Positions 1 through 7,531 of a DNA stretch of 57,102 nt are shown here, piece after piece; within the stretch, counting starts at the first letter, position 1, and each line of letters opens with the position of its first letter. Location of the stretch: NCBI GenBank assembly GCA_903916735.1, contig CAIWXX010000128.1:1-57102 (forward strand). Reading direction: 5' to 3'. Under the pieces are notes generated by a model. The model was given only the letters and a program-made list of their open reading frames with translations, did not search any database and had not been told where the DNA came from. The translations under genes were made by a program, and so were the position numbers. The stretch is from an uncultured Acidobacteriota bacterium. GTDB lineage: Bacteria; Acidobacteriota; CAIWXX01.

Positions 1-1
1 G

Positions 2-317
2 GGATCGCACAAACAGCCGAGTAAAAGGAACATTTATATTTCTTCCATCAGCGCTTGGGAGGTTGCCATTCTTGTCTCAAGGGGCAGGCTGAAACTGACT
101 ATGCCCGCCAATGATTGGGTTGCCGCTTCTGAAGCTCTGCCATTCTTTGATTTTGTGCCCGTCAGCAACAGTATTGCCATGAAGTCAGTCCAATTGCCTG
201 ATTCTCTACACAATGACCCTGCGGATCGCATAATCAGTGGCTTTATCCTTGGGTGCTGTTTTGGTTACGAAAAACGAAAAAATCAGGAATTACGCGCATG
301 TCAAGACGGTATGGTAG
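2..317 (+). pseudogene. VapC-like PIN-domain toxin, 5'-truncated by window edge and frameshifted
   Basis: An open frame runs from base 2 through ISAWEVAILVSRGRLKL, then LPDSLHNDPADRII, the typical second half of a VapC-family PIN ribonuclease (ISxWEVA...GRL...LP..HxDPADRxI). After about base 245 the family ending LGAVLVTKNEKIRNY...W-stop continues in the +1 frame and stops at 315-317, so a small indel near 240-250 has broken the gene. The N-terminal acidic residue lies outside the window. No antitoxin is visible. An R1 repeat begins four bases after the stop. Read as a dead or programmed-frameshift toxin remnant; the motif match is clear but only half of the domain is visible. Confidence 0.7.
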
Positions 318-320
318 GAC

Positions 321-516
321 CGAAATCCGCGGATAAGGGATTACGGCCAGCCATCAGATAGTATCGATAGACCCGGCATGGCGGTTCGGCAGGAGCCTCG
401 CCCTTCCAATCCATCGATCAAGATATCCTACGGAATGAGAGGGCGAACGTCCTCGCGAGCCGTCTAGCCATGGCTCAGAAACATTTCAAGATGCACGCGC
501 TTAGCCGCGGATCGGG
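321..516. repeat. R1 dispersed element, near full-length copy (about 196 bp)
   Basis: It starts CGAAATCCGCGGATAA and ends TTAGCCGCGGATCGGG, so the ends form an imperfect inverted repeat around ATCCGCG. It aligns end to end with the element at 20539-20747: shared left 60 bases (including CCATCAGATAGT.TCGATAGACC), a shared middle with CGGCAGGAGCCTCGCCC and CTCGCGAGCCGT, and a shared right end. No clean target duplication is visible here; GGAC occurs on both sides but overlaps the end. It is non-coding. Confidence 0.8.
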
Positions 517-1016
517 GACGTTGAGGCTTTTGCGGTGCGGGGGAAGGCCTGGCCGCCAAAGGTTTCGCAGGGCGCCAAGAAGCTCTTCCCCAAGGAATCT
601 CTCATGGTACACAACTGCCTGGGAGCGCGCGCATCTTGCACGCCATTAAAAGGGCCTTCCTTGGCGGCCGATTAAGGCCGCCGAGACGGCGGCGGTCCCA
701 GCTCAAAAGCTCTTCTCCAGGATAGAAACGCAGCTCCTGTCACGAAAGCGGCTTTCCTGGCAAAAGGTGGAACATATAATCGGGTGCATAACAGTTCTGT
801 GGGTACTGACTGTACTCAGGCCAGAGCTTCATATTGGACGATCCCGGAACGCGAATCCATCAACCATAATCGTAGCCGTCGACGTCTGCGACTACGGGGA
901 TTGAAGCGTTCATCTGCGTGGCAGGCGGCTCACATCCCGACACGCCAAAGTCCGATTACATCCAGAAGCGTTACGCGCCCCTGCGCGGCTGTCCGCTCTC
1001 AGTACTTTAACCCATA
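517..1016. other. Non-coding stretch with strong overlapping hairpins
   Basis: No convincing gene. A 10-bp stem with a 6-base loop spans 660-685 (CTTGGCGGCC with GGCCGCCGAG, one G-T pair). It overlaps a perfect 7-bp stem with an AGA loop at 677-693 (GCCGCCG/CGGCGGC), so the two cannot form together. The frame upstream of 1027 stays open back to 784, but its translation is rich in Arg and Ser and resembles no protein, so I treat it as non-coding. Confidence 0.5.
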
Positions 1017-1025
1017 TGGTATAAT
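1017..1025 (+). promoter_or_regulatory. Extended -10 promoter TGgTATAAT of the ATPase-nuclease gene
   Basis: TG-N-TATAAT ends one base before ATG 1027 and seven bases before ATG 1033. Transcription normally starts about 7 bases after the hexamer, which would put the mRNA 5' end at about 1032-1033. There is no Shine-Dalgarno in the available space. The paralogue at 6382 has the same arrangement, and both share GTCCGCT(T)CTC about 27-29 bases upstream of the hexamer. Confidence 0.6.
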
Positions 1026-1026
1026 C

Positions 1027-2625
1027 ATGATCATGGAACGCTTTTTCAATACCGAAGGCCCGGTGCGGGCCGACGATAATTATTGCCTGCCGCCGCTCGG
1101 CAGGCTGGATATCGAGGATCTGCTTGCCCTGATCGACCGCAAACGCTACTTCATCCTCCACGCTCCGCGGCAGACCGGCAAGACCACTTGTCTACTCGCC
1201 CTCATGGAACATCTGAACCAGGAGGGACGATACATTTGCCTGTATTCCAATGTCGAGGCGGCACAAGCAGCGAGGGAAAACGTGAGCGAGGCAATGCGCG
1301 CGATTATTGGCGAGATCGCCAGTAACGCTCGCGACTTTCTAAGCGATACGTTCGCGCACAAGCAAATGACCGGAGTGCTCGAGCAATACGGAGGTTTCGC
1401 CGCGCTGGGTGAGCTATTGAGCAAGTGGGCAGATGCGTCTGCAAAGCCAATTGTTCTGATTCTCGACGAGATCGATTCGCTCATCGGGGATACGCTTATA
1501 TCGGTGCTGAGGCAACTGCGCACAGGCTATGCGAAGCGCCCGGCACACTTCCCTCAGAGTGTTATCCTCTGTGGAGTGCGCGACGTGAGGGACTACCGGA
1601 TATACTCATCCACCGAGAAGACGCAAATCACCGGCGGCAGCGCGTTCAATATCAAAGCCGAATCGCTGCGGCTCGGCGACTTCATTCGCGATGAGATGGC
1701 TGCCCTCTATGCGCAGCATACCGCGGAAACCGGACAGAAGTTCGATGATGATGCGATCGAGCTTGCGTGGAACCTTACGCAGGGCCAGCCATGGCTCGTC
1801 AACGCGCTTGCATATCGAGCGTGCTTCAAGATGAAAGCAGGCCGGGACCGGTCGAAGCCCATTACAGCAGCAATGATCTTGGAAGCAAAAGAGGCGATGA
1901 TCGTGGATCGCGTTACGCACCTCGATCAGCTCGCCGACAAGCTTAAGGAACCACGAGTACAGCGAGTAATCGAGCCCATGCTCAAAGGCATCGATCTAGA
2001 CAAGCCTCCATCGGAGACCGACACACAGTACGTCCTGGATCTGGGATTGATACGCCGTGGTCCGAATGGCTACGAAGTAGCCAACCCGATTTACCGCGAG
2101 GTCATTCCGAGGGAGCTGACATACATCGCCCAGGCAAATATCGAAAGCCGAGTCCAGCCTGCCTGGTACATCCGCGCCGACGGCGCCATCGACATGGCCA
2201 AGTTGCTTGGGGCGTTTCAGGAATTCTTCAGGGAGAATGCGGAAGTATGGCTGGAACGGTTCGCTTACAAGGAGGCCGGCCCGCAGTTGCTGATACAGGC
2301 TTTCCTGCAGAGGATCGTGAACGGCGGCGGGTACATAAACCGTGAGTATGGACTTGGCCGCGGCCGCACGGACTTGCTCGTGATCTGGCCGCACGCCGGG
2401 GGCAACCAAAAAGCCGTCATCGAGCTGAAGCTTGTTCACAAGTCAGTCGCCAGGACGATCGCCGAAGGTCTGGTGCAGACAGCCGAGTACATGGACCGGT
2501 GCGGTGTCGAGGACGATGGCCATCTCATAATCTTCGACCGCAGGCGCGGCCGCAGCTGGAGACGGAAGATATTCAGAAAGAAAGCGCGGACAAAGGGACT
2601 CACTATCCAAATCTGGGGAATGTAG
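1027..2625 (+). CDS. AAA-type ATPase fused to PD-(D/E)XK nuclease-like domain
   Basis: A 532-residue cytoplasmic protein. The N-terminal half is a P-loop ATPase of the AAA_35-like type: Walker A APRQTGKTT near residues 42-50 and Walker B PIVLILDEIDSL near 143-154. A middle helical region follows, then a C-terminal PD-(D/E)XK-like core with GRTDLLV and, about 14 residues on, AVIELK (acidic residue plus E-x-K) near 445-470. I chose ATG 1027 because family similarity begins at MERFFNTEGPV (second Met at 1033) and the paralogue at 6382 starts exactly there. Proteins of this type are common in accessory regions and are suspected mobile or defence-related ATPases; the substrate is unknown. It stands alone, with no cognate partner. 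The C-terminal half is what the paralogue partly retains. Confidence 0.8.
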   Translation: MIMERFFNTEGPVRADDNYCLPPLGRLDIEDLLALIDRKRYFILHAPRQTGKTTCLLALMEHLNQEGRYICLYSNVEAAQAARENVSEAMRAIIGEIASNARDFLSDTFAHKQMTGVLEQYGGFAALGELLSKWADASAKPIVLILDEIDSLIGDTLISVLRQLRTGYAKRPAHFPQSVILCGVRDVRDYRIYSSTEKTQITGGSAFNIKAESLRLGDFIRDEMAALYAQHTAETGQKFDDDAIELAWNLTQGQPWLVNALAYRACFKMKAGRDRSKPITAAMILEAKEAMIVDRVTHLDQLADKLKEPRVQRVIEPMLKGIDLDKPPSETDTQYVLDLGLIRRGPNGYEVANPIYREVIPRELTYIAQANIESRVQPAWYIRADGAIDMAKLLGAFQEFFRENAEVWLERFAYKEAGPQLLIQAFLQRIVNGGGYINREYGLGRGRTDLLVIWPHAGGNQKAVIELKLVHKSVARTIAEGLVQTAEYMDRCGVEDDGHLIIFDRRRGRSWRRKIFRKKARTKGLTIQIWGM

Positions 2626-2932
2626 ACGGGAACGCAGCAGTGCCATTTCATGCGCTTTTCCGCGATTATGAAAGCATTATGCCACCGTCATGAACCCGGG
2701 TATTTCGTGGCTTTTGCCGACCCACCTGCATCAGCGGCTCGGCGGAGCCTTGCCCTCCCGGCCTTTGCTTTTGCATGATCCATGATGATCCAGTGACGGA
2801 GCCTCAGGTTTCGTAACCGTTGACAACTACGGCTATGCCGGCGGCAAATCTCCAGCTGTTGGATCAACGCTTGACTGCGAAAAATGAAAAATGAAGACCT
2901 GGCCCCAGCAATGAAGGCGGAACAGGCGAAAC
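2626..2932. other. Intergenic spacer with a GC-rich hairpin related to the R1 core
   Basis: No gene. GGCTCGGCGGAGCC followed by TTGCCCTCCC at about 2734-2758 closely resembles the internal R1 motif GGCTCGGCAGGAGCC-TCGCCCTCCC, suggesting a fragment or a shared hairpin family. The rest is unremarkable. Confidence 0.4.
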
Positions 2933-3916
2933 GTGGAACGTGAAATGGTCATTGGCTTGCTGAGCGTTTTCCTTGGCGCTCTCGGCGCCTTCATGGTTAG
3001 CCGCTTCGGCTGCCGTTTGGGACTGATTGATCGGCCAAACTTGCGCAGTTCCCACTCCCGGGCGACCCCCAAGGGGGCAGGCGTCGGCTTGCTGATGGCC
3101 TTCGTCCTGGTTGGAATTCCGTCTGGATTTCCGTCCCCGATCTGGCTTCCGGCCGCGCTTCTGTCGCTGGTAAGCCTGCTGGGAGATCGCTTCGAGATCT
3201 CACCCAAGGTTCGGCTGGTCATGCAGTTTGCCGCCACTGGCTGGGCCTGCCACTGGCTGTTCGTCCGTTCCGGCCTGATTTCCAATCGGAGCCGGTTGGA
3301 GATCACTTGCTGGCTGCTTTTTGCGGCGTTGTATCTCATGGGCACAGCCAATATCTACAACTTCATGGACGGCATAAACGGCATTGCAGGCATCACGGGA
3401 ATCGTCGCCTTCGGGATATTGGCAGGAGTGGGCTGGGCGCGAGGAGAGCGGCCTGAATGGATTCTGGTTGCACTCGCCATTGCAGCAGCGTGTGGCGGCT
3501 TCCTGCCATGGAATTTTCCGCGCTCGCGGGTATTCATGGGCGACGTGGGAAGCGTCCTTCTGGGGTTCATGTTCGCGGTCTTCGCAGTCTGCTGGTCGCA
3601 AAACCCTGCCGATTTTCTGATGTTCGCTGCATTTCTGTTCCCCTTCTATGCTGATGAGCTTGTGACTCTAGGGACTCGGATACGAAGTGGCGATTCCCTG
3701 ACGAAGCCACATCGGCGGCACATTTATCAAATCCTGGCCAACCAAATGAGACTTCCTCATTGGCGAGTCTCTGTAATATATGGAGTACTTCAACTATCTG
3801 TCGCAACTGCCGCGGTAGTCATCCGGCCTGCGGGATGGATGGCCGAGGTCGCGTTGTTGGGAACGCTATTCGCTGCATTCTGGGTCCTGGCTTCATGGGT
3901 GCAGCGACATGAGTGA
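2933..3916 (+). CDS. WecA/MraY-family undecaprenyl-phosphate sugar-1-phosphate transferase
   Basis: A 327-residue polytopic membrane protein of glycosyltransferase family 4 (WecA, WbpL, MraY superfamily), which transfers a sugar-1-phosphate from a UDP-sugar to undecaprenyl phosphate and so starts a surface-polysaccharide repeat unit. Visible family motifs: LRSSHSRATPKGAGV after the first membrane helix, NIYNFMDGINGIAG, RSRVFMGDVGSVLLGF, and the C-terminal HRRHIYQILANQ cytoplasmic loop. The start is GTG 2933; ATG 2945 with GGAA upstream is an alternative. It is the only initiating transferase in the window and a plausible first enzyme for the polysaccharide locus at 9.5-21.3 kb, although it is not in that operon. 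Its first 32 bases after the start recur at 6049. Confidence 0.85.
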   Translation: MEREMVIGLLSVFLGALGAFMVSRFGCRLGLIDRPNLRSSHSRATPKGAGVGLLMAFVLVGIPSGFPSPIWLPAALLSLVSLLGDRFEISPKVRLVMQFAATGWACHWLFVRSGLISNRSRLEITCWLLFAALYLMGTANIYNFMDGINGIAGITGIVAFGILAGVGWARGERPEWILVALAIAAACGGFLPWNFPRSRVFMGDVGSVLLGFMFAVFAVCWSQNPADFLMFAAFLFPFYADELVTLGTRIRSGDSLTKPHRRHIYQILANQMRLPHWRVSVIYGVLQLSVATAAVVIRPAGWMAEVALLGTLFAAFWVLASWVQRHE

Positions 3917-4161
3917 AGGCGCTCAAGGCCTGGTCAGCATTCCAGCAACTCGATATCCTTCTCCACAGCACGACTGACATCGCACCTCGGGTGTTGGAAT
4001 TGTCCATAGCTTACAACCGTCCGAGTACCTACGACATGGTGTACGCAGCCTTGGCCGAGCATCTCCAAGCTCGATTCTTGACCGGCGACCAGAGATTCGC
4101 CCGAGCTGTAAGTGAGAAACTATCGTGGGTGCTTTCGCCAGCGCAGTGCAGAACCACCTGA
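3913..4161 (+). pseudogene. PIN-domain (VapC-like) C-terminal fragment
   Basis: Overlapping the WecA-like stop by four bases, this 82-codon frame (GTG) carries STYDMVYAALAEHLQARF-LTGDQRFARAV, the second half of a PIN-domain ribonuclease (YDxxYxALAE...LTxDxRF). The N-terminal half with the first catalytic Asp is absent, so it is about 60% of usual VapC length. It could be translated by coupling to the upstream gene, but catalytic activity is unlikely. It belongs to a different PIN subgroup from the fragment at 2-317. Confidence 0.6.
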
Positions 4162-4434
4162 GACACAGCACGCGAAGCGCCCCCGCCCGACAGCAATAGT
4201 TCTGCCTGGATGTCGACCAGTCCAGGCAAACCCGGTGCCTTGCTTGGCGCGGGATACGAGGGCAGCCCAGGAAGGGGCGGCAGAGGCGGTCGGGCTGACG
4301 TGTTTCTTCTGCCGCCACACCGGCGCTTGCATGCCGTGTTCTGTTTGGGACCCAGGGCTCTCACGCATTGGGCTACGCTATTTCGTGCACGAATCTGCTA
4401 TTCTAGCTACAGCCTATGGACCTTGGAGGCAAAG

Positions 4435-4937
4435 GTGGAATTTGTTGACCGCGAAAACGAGCTTGACCTGCTGGGACGCCACCTCGCGCGCGTCCAGGGC
4501 CGGGGATGTTCGTACTGTACGGCCGGCGGCGAATAGGCAAGACGGCTTTGCTGGAGTGGGGGCGATTCGCGGGTTTCCGCACGCTGCTTATCATGTGGGA
4601 ACGCGCTCTACGGTCGTCAAGGAACTGGGCAGGCTATCGGCCGGCTGGGGGTTTCCCCTGTGCTCGTGGAGCAGCCGCTGGGGCGTCGTGCGCAAGGCGC
4701 TCATCGCGTTCCTCGAAGGCCTCACAACGCCGGCACGCCTTGGTCGCCGAGGTGAAATGGTCGAGGTCCAAAGTGAGCGTGAACCTGATTGACCAACTTC
4801 GGTTGCGTGTAGCAAGGGAACCTGCTTTCTCTGACATGACGTGCACATACGCACTGATCAGCATGGCTGGTTTTCGTGGCAAAAGAAGGACGGCCTCAGA
4901 CGAGCGCATCATCGACATCACGGACCTTCGCTGGTAG
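4435..4937 (+). pseudogene. Archaeal-type ATPase (DUF234-like) remnant, frameshifted and internally deleted
   Basis: The GTG at 4435 has a perfect GGAGG five bases upstream and begins EFVDRENELDLLGRHLARVQG, the usual start of Arch_ATPase/DUF234 proteins. A one-base shift near 4500-4506 moves the continuation MFVLYGRRRIGKTALLE (Walker A) to another frame. Most of the ATPase core is missing. The last part, VAEVKWSRSKVSVNLIDQL, resembles the C-terminal EVKW nuclease-like region of the family. Two homologous ends with the roughly 300-residue middle lost show a decayed gene. The intact start signals suggest recent decay. Confidence 0.6.
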
Positions 4938-4966
4938 AGTGAGAGCAATCTGCATCCACGTGTCGA

Positions 4967-5323
4967 TTGAAAGGTTTGAACGGTGAAATTGTGAGGTGTC
5001 CGAATTGCGACTCAACCGACGTCCATCGTGCGCAGCGCCGCAACCTCTACGAGGGACTCGTCATTAGGATGATGCTCTGTGCTCCATACCGGTGTTCGAG
5101 ATGCGGGCTCCGGTTCAGAGCGTTTGCACTTAGGCATGATTCACGTCACAAGAAGCGGCACAGTGGACTGGCCAGCTACATCGGGCTGCACGGCATCGAG
5201 CGGGACGCCTTCAATCGACTGATCCTGGTTTCTTTCGTGGCGCTCCTGCTCATTCTTCTCGTGATTTGGGTCGTTCTGCACCTGTCGACCCCATCGCCAC
5301 TGCCGCAACCACCAGAACCTTAG
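4967..5323 (+). CDS. Zinc-ribbon protein with C-terminal membrane helix
   Basis: A 118-residue protein of unknown function. CPNC near residues 11-14 and CSRCGLRF near 43-50 form a two-knuckle zinc ribbon; the segment between is basic. A single hydrophobic helix (about 85-105, LVSFVALLLILLVIWVV) is followed by a Pro-rich tail, so the zinc ribbon is probably cytoplasmic and membrane-tethered. The start is uncertain: TTG 4967, TTG 4976 (AAAGG just upstream) or GTG 4991. A second copy at 7445-7690 has a nonsense codon and is fused to the secreted protein downstream. Conservation of both cysteine pairs here and loss of a Cys in the second copy suggests this is the functional one. Confidence 0.6.
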   Translation: MKGLNGEIVRCPNCDSTDVHRAQRRNLYEGLVIRMMLCAPYRCSRCGLRFRAFALRHDSRHKKRHSGLASYIGLHGIERDAFNRLILVSFVALLLILLVIWVVLHLSTPSPLPQPPEP

Positions 5324-5389
5324 ATTCTTGCCGGTGGCATTACTCTGCGCCCTGGTCGAAGGCGATTCGGGATTCCGGATTCAAAATCT

Positions 5390-5545
5390 ATGAGGATGAG
5401 ACAGGCGAGCGAACCACCGAATTGGCCTCCGCCCTCCGATGGCGCCGAGCTCCGCCATGGGAGTCTGGCCGGAGTTGTCATTCGCTCTTTCGCGGTGCTC
5501 GGGCTCGCTTTCCTCTGCGGGGCGGTTTTCCGGATGCGCTTCTGA
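5390..5545 (+). pseudogene. Truncated signal-peptide-like fragment
   Basis: A 51-codon frame with SFAVLGLAFLCGAVF as its hydrophobic stretch. The DNA under this stretch resembles the signal-peptide part of the gene at 7532 (VSVLGLTCLCGAS), as if a second copy of that secreted-protein gene once began here. Its last codons overlap the GGFPDA motif of the DUF4143 remnant, so the fragment was probably cut by that junction near 5518. A product is unlikely. Confidence 0.3.
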
Positions 5546-6023
5546 CGTGGGATATGGCGAAATGGCATGCCTGGCAGGAGAACTATTTTCGCACGTTCAC
5601 TGAACGCGACGTGGTCAGGCATAGGCTGAAAATATCCTCGCTCGAGATGCGCCGATTCATGGGTATGCTCGCCCACTCTCATGGAGGCATTCTCAATGCC
5701 TCCTCGCACGGCCGGTCGCTGGGGGAGCCTCTTACCATACCATTCAGCATCCCGGCAGCCGGTTTTATTACTTCCGCACCCATGCGGGAGCGGAAATCGA
5801 CCTGATTGTAGAGCGCGGCGGACAACGGATTGGCTATGAATTCAAATGTGCGTATTCGACGACGGGCAGGGATTGGACGCATCTGAAAGCGGGACTTGCC
5901 GAGGGCGTCATTCAAAAGGGAATTCTTGTCTACCTTGGCGATAAGACCTTTTCGATCAGTGATACAATTTGTGTTGTTCCCGCCGGCTCGCTTCTTTTAG
6001 ATGAAACAGATAGTCAGAGGTGA
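5518..6023 (+). pseudogene. DUF4143-type ATPase, C-terminal remnant with frameshift
   Basis: GGFPDALLTWDMAKWHAW, then YFRTFTERDVVRHRLKI and LAHSHGGILNASSHGRSLG match the DUF4143 half of AAA_14/DUF4143 ATPases. Near 5755 the frame shifts and the family ending continues as FYYFRTHAGAEIDLIVE then GYEFKCAYS to the stop at 6021-6023 (the nuclease-like EIDLIVE...EFK motif). The N-terminal ATPase half and about 30 residues in the middle are missing. It is a dead gene; this is the third ATPase family represented in the region. Confidence 0.65.
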
Positions 6024-6048
6024 CAACTCGTGTGGATGGTCTATGAAT

Positions 6049-6080
6049 GTGAAATGGTCATTGGCTTGCTGAGTGTTTTC
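6049..6080 (+). repeat. 32-bp copy of the WecA-like gene 5' end
   Basis: Bases 6049-6080 match 2940-2971 at 31 of 32 positions (reading frame MVIGLLSVF), then diverge. This is a scrap of the gene at 2933 left by a duplication or rearrangement that also involves the ATPase paralogue 300 bp downstream. Confidence 0.8.
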
Positions 6081-6365
6081 ATTTGATAAAAGAGTGAAGT
6101 TATTTTGCGGATTTCCAACAAAAATGTCGGTAGCCTCAAAAGATGCATGGGAAACCGCTTAGTAGCTTAAGCTGCTTCGGGACAGCGGAAAAATCTCAAA
6201 CCCCGCTATCTCTCCCGCCTGACCGTAACATCAAAATCCCTCACTCACTTCAGATGCGTGGCGAGAATAACCTCGCCACACAGAACGCGATCTCAGAGAT
6301 GCGTCATCGTAGAGGCCGGCGCCAAAAGTGTCTACGCGGCCGTCCGCTTCTCGTTCACATCCATG

Positions 6366-6374
6366 TGATATAAT
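6366..6374 (+). promoter_or_regulatory. Extended -10 promoter TGaTATAAT of the ATPase-nuclease paralogue
   Basis: TG-A-TATAAT is seven bases before ATG 6382, so the expected transcription start falls on or next to the A of the start codon. No Shine-Dalgarno fits; TTAAAAAA precedes the ATG. The arrangement mirrors 1017-1025. Confidence 0.6.
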
Positions 6375-6381
6375 TAAAAAA

Positions 6382-7336
6382 ATGGAACGTTTCTTCAACA
6401 CCGAGGGACCGGTCAACTGCGACAAGCATTATTGTCTGCCCCCGCTGGAACGGATCGATCTGGCGGAGGTCCTCTCGTTGATCGACCGCGAACGCTACTT
6501 CGTGCTGCACGCACCACGGCAAACCGGGAAGACCTCATGCCTGCCAGCTCTTATGGACTATCTGAATCGGGCGGGACGATACAAGTGCTTGTACGCGAAT
6601 GTCGAGAAGGCACAGTCCGCGAGAGAGGATGTCCAGGCAGGCATTCACGCAATTCTCGGCGAGATCGGACTCAGGGCGCGGGATTATTTGGACGAACCGA
6701 CGCTGCTGTCTGGAGTTCCAGAAGCGTTGGATACTTACGGCGCACACGGCGCGCTCGACGGGTTCCTGACGACCTGGGCGCAGAGCAGCCCCAAGCCCAT
6801 CGTTCTGCTTATCGACGAGATCGACTCGCTTGTCGGGGATACCTTAATCGCTGTGCTGCGCCAGCTGCGATCTGGTTACGACAAACGCCCAGCGAGCTTC
6901 CCGCAAAGCGTCGTGCTCTGCGGCGTTCCAGGAGTTCTTTCGCGAGAACTCGGAGATATGGATCGAGCGGTTCGACTACAAGGAGGCAGGCCCGCAACTG
7001 CTCATGCAGGCGTTTCTGCAACGCATCGTAAACAGCGGCGGTCACATCCAACGCGAGTACGGACTCGGGCGCGGGCGAACTGACTTGCTCGTGATCTGGC
7101 CACATGCGGGCGGCAAGCAGAAGGCCGTCATCGAATTGAAGCTTCTTTACAAGTCGCTCGATCGCACCATCGCAGATGGGCTGCAGCAGACAGCCGAATA
7201 CATGGACCGGTGCGGCGCCAATGAAGATGGCCACTTGCTGATCTTCGACCGCGATCACGTGAAATCATGGGACGAGAAGATATTCCGCCGGGATGATGTG
7301 CACGCCGGGCGGAAGATCACTGTCTGGGGGATGTGA
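6382..7336 (+). pseudogene. AAA-ATPase/PD-(D/E)XK paralogue with a 638-bp internal deletion and frameshift
   Basis: Paralogue of 1027-2625. From MERFFNTEGPV through Walker A (APRQTGKTS) and Walker B (PIVLLIDEIDSL) to VVLCGV it follows the intact gene. At 6922-6927 (GGCGTT) it jumps to sequence equivalent to base 2211 of the intact copy, removing the equivalent of 1573-2210 (638 bp, not a multiple of three). The C-terminal nuclease half (FQEFFREN..., GRTDLLV, AVIELK) therefore continues one frame later, to the stop at 7334-7336. The first frame would end near 7083. The C-terminal part could be made from an internal ATG at 7004. As a whole it is broken. Confidence 0.85.
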
Positions 7337-7406
7337 ATCCGCTATTCGTTGAAAAATACTCGGACCGAATCCGCGCCCGGGTCCGCAACACGCGAGCGCG
7401 TTGAGT

Positions 7407-7463
7407 ATGTTGGGCGTTGATCTCGGCGGGACCTTCGTCAGGGGTTGGATGGTGAGCTCGTGA
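7407..7463 (+). pseudogene. ROK-kinase N-terminal scrap
   Basis: An 18-codon frame reading MLGVDLGGTFVRGWMVS then stop. DLGGTxxRG is the phosphate-1 motif at the start of ROK-family sugar kinases and regulators. It runs straight into the zinc-ribbon paralogue (7445 onward, another frame), so only the first 45 or so bases of the kinase gene remain. Short but characteristic. Confidence 0.4.
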
Positions 7464-7519
7464 GGTGTCCGAACTGCGACTCCACCGACGTCCATCGTTC
7501 GCAGCGCCGCGACTTCTAG
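7445..7519 (+). pseudogene. 5' part of zinc-ribbon paralogue, ending at a nonsense codon
   Basis: TTG 7445 opens LDGELVRCPNCDSTDVHRSQ, near-identical to the gene at 4967. The codon that is TAC (Tyr) in the intact copy is TAG here (7517-7519). The same frame continues uninterrupted into the next entry, so one point mutation separates this piece from the 7532 gene. Confidence 0.7.
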
Positions 7520-7531
7520 GAGGGATTCGTC

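Noticed and set aside
317-519. Target duplication GGAC around R1 copy at 321
   Set aside because: Only four bases, overlapping the element end, and not the 7 bp seen at 20532; could be chance.
784-1026. N-terminal extension of the ATPase-nuclease frame
   Set aside because: The frame is open but has no family similarity, no ribosome binding site and contains the promoter; the paralogue starts at the equivalent of 1033.
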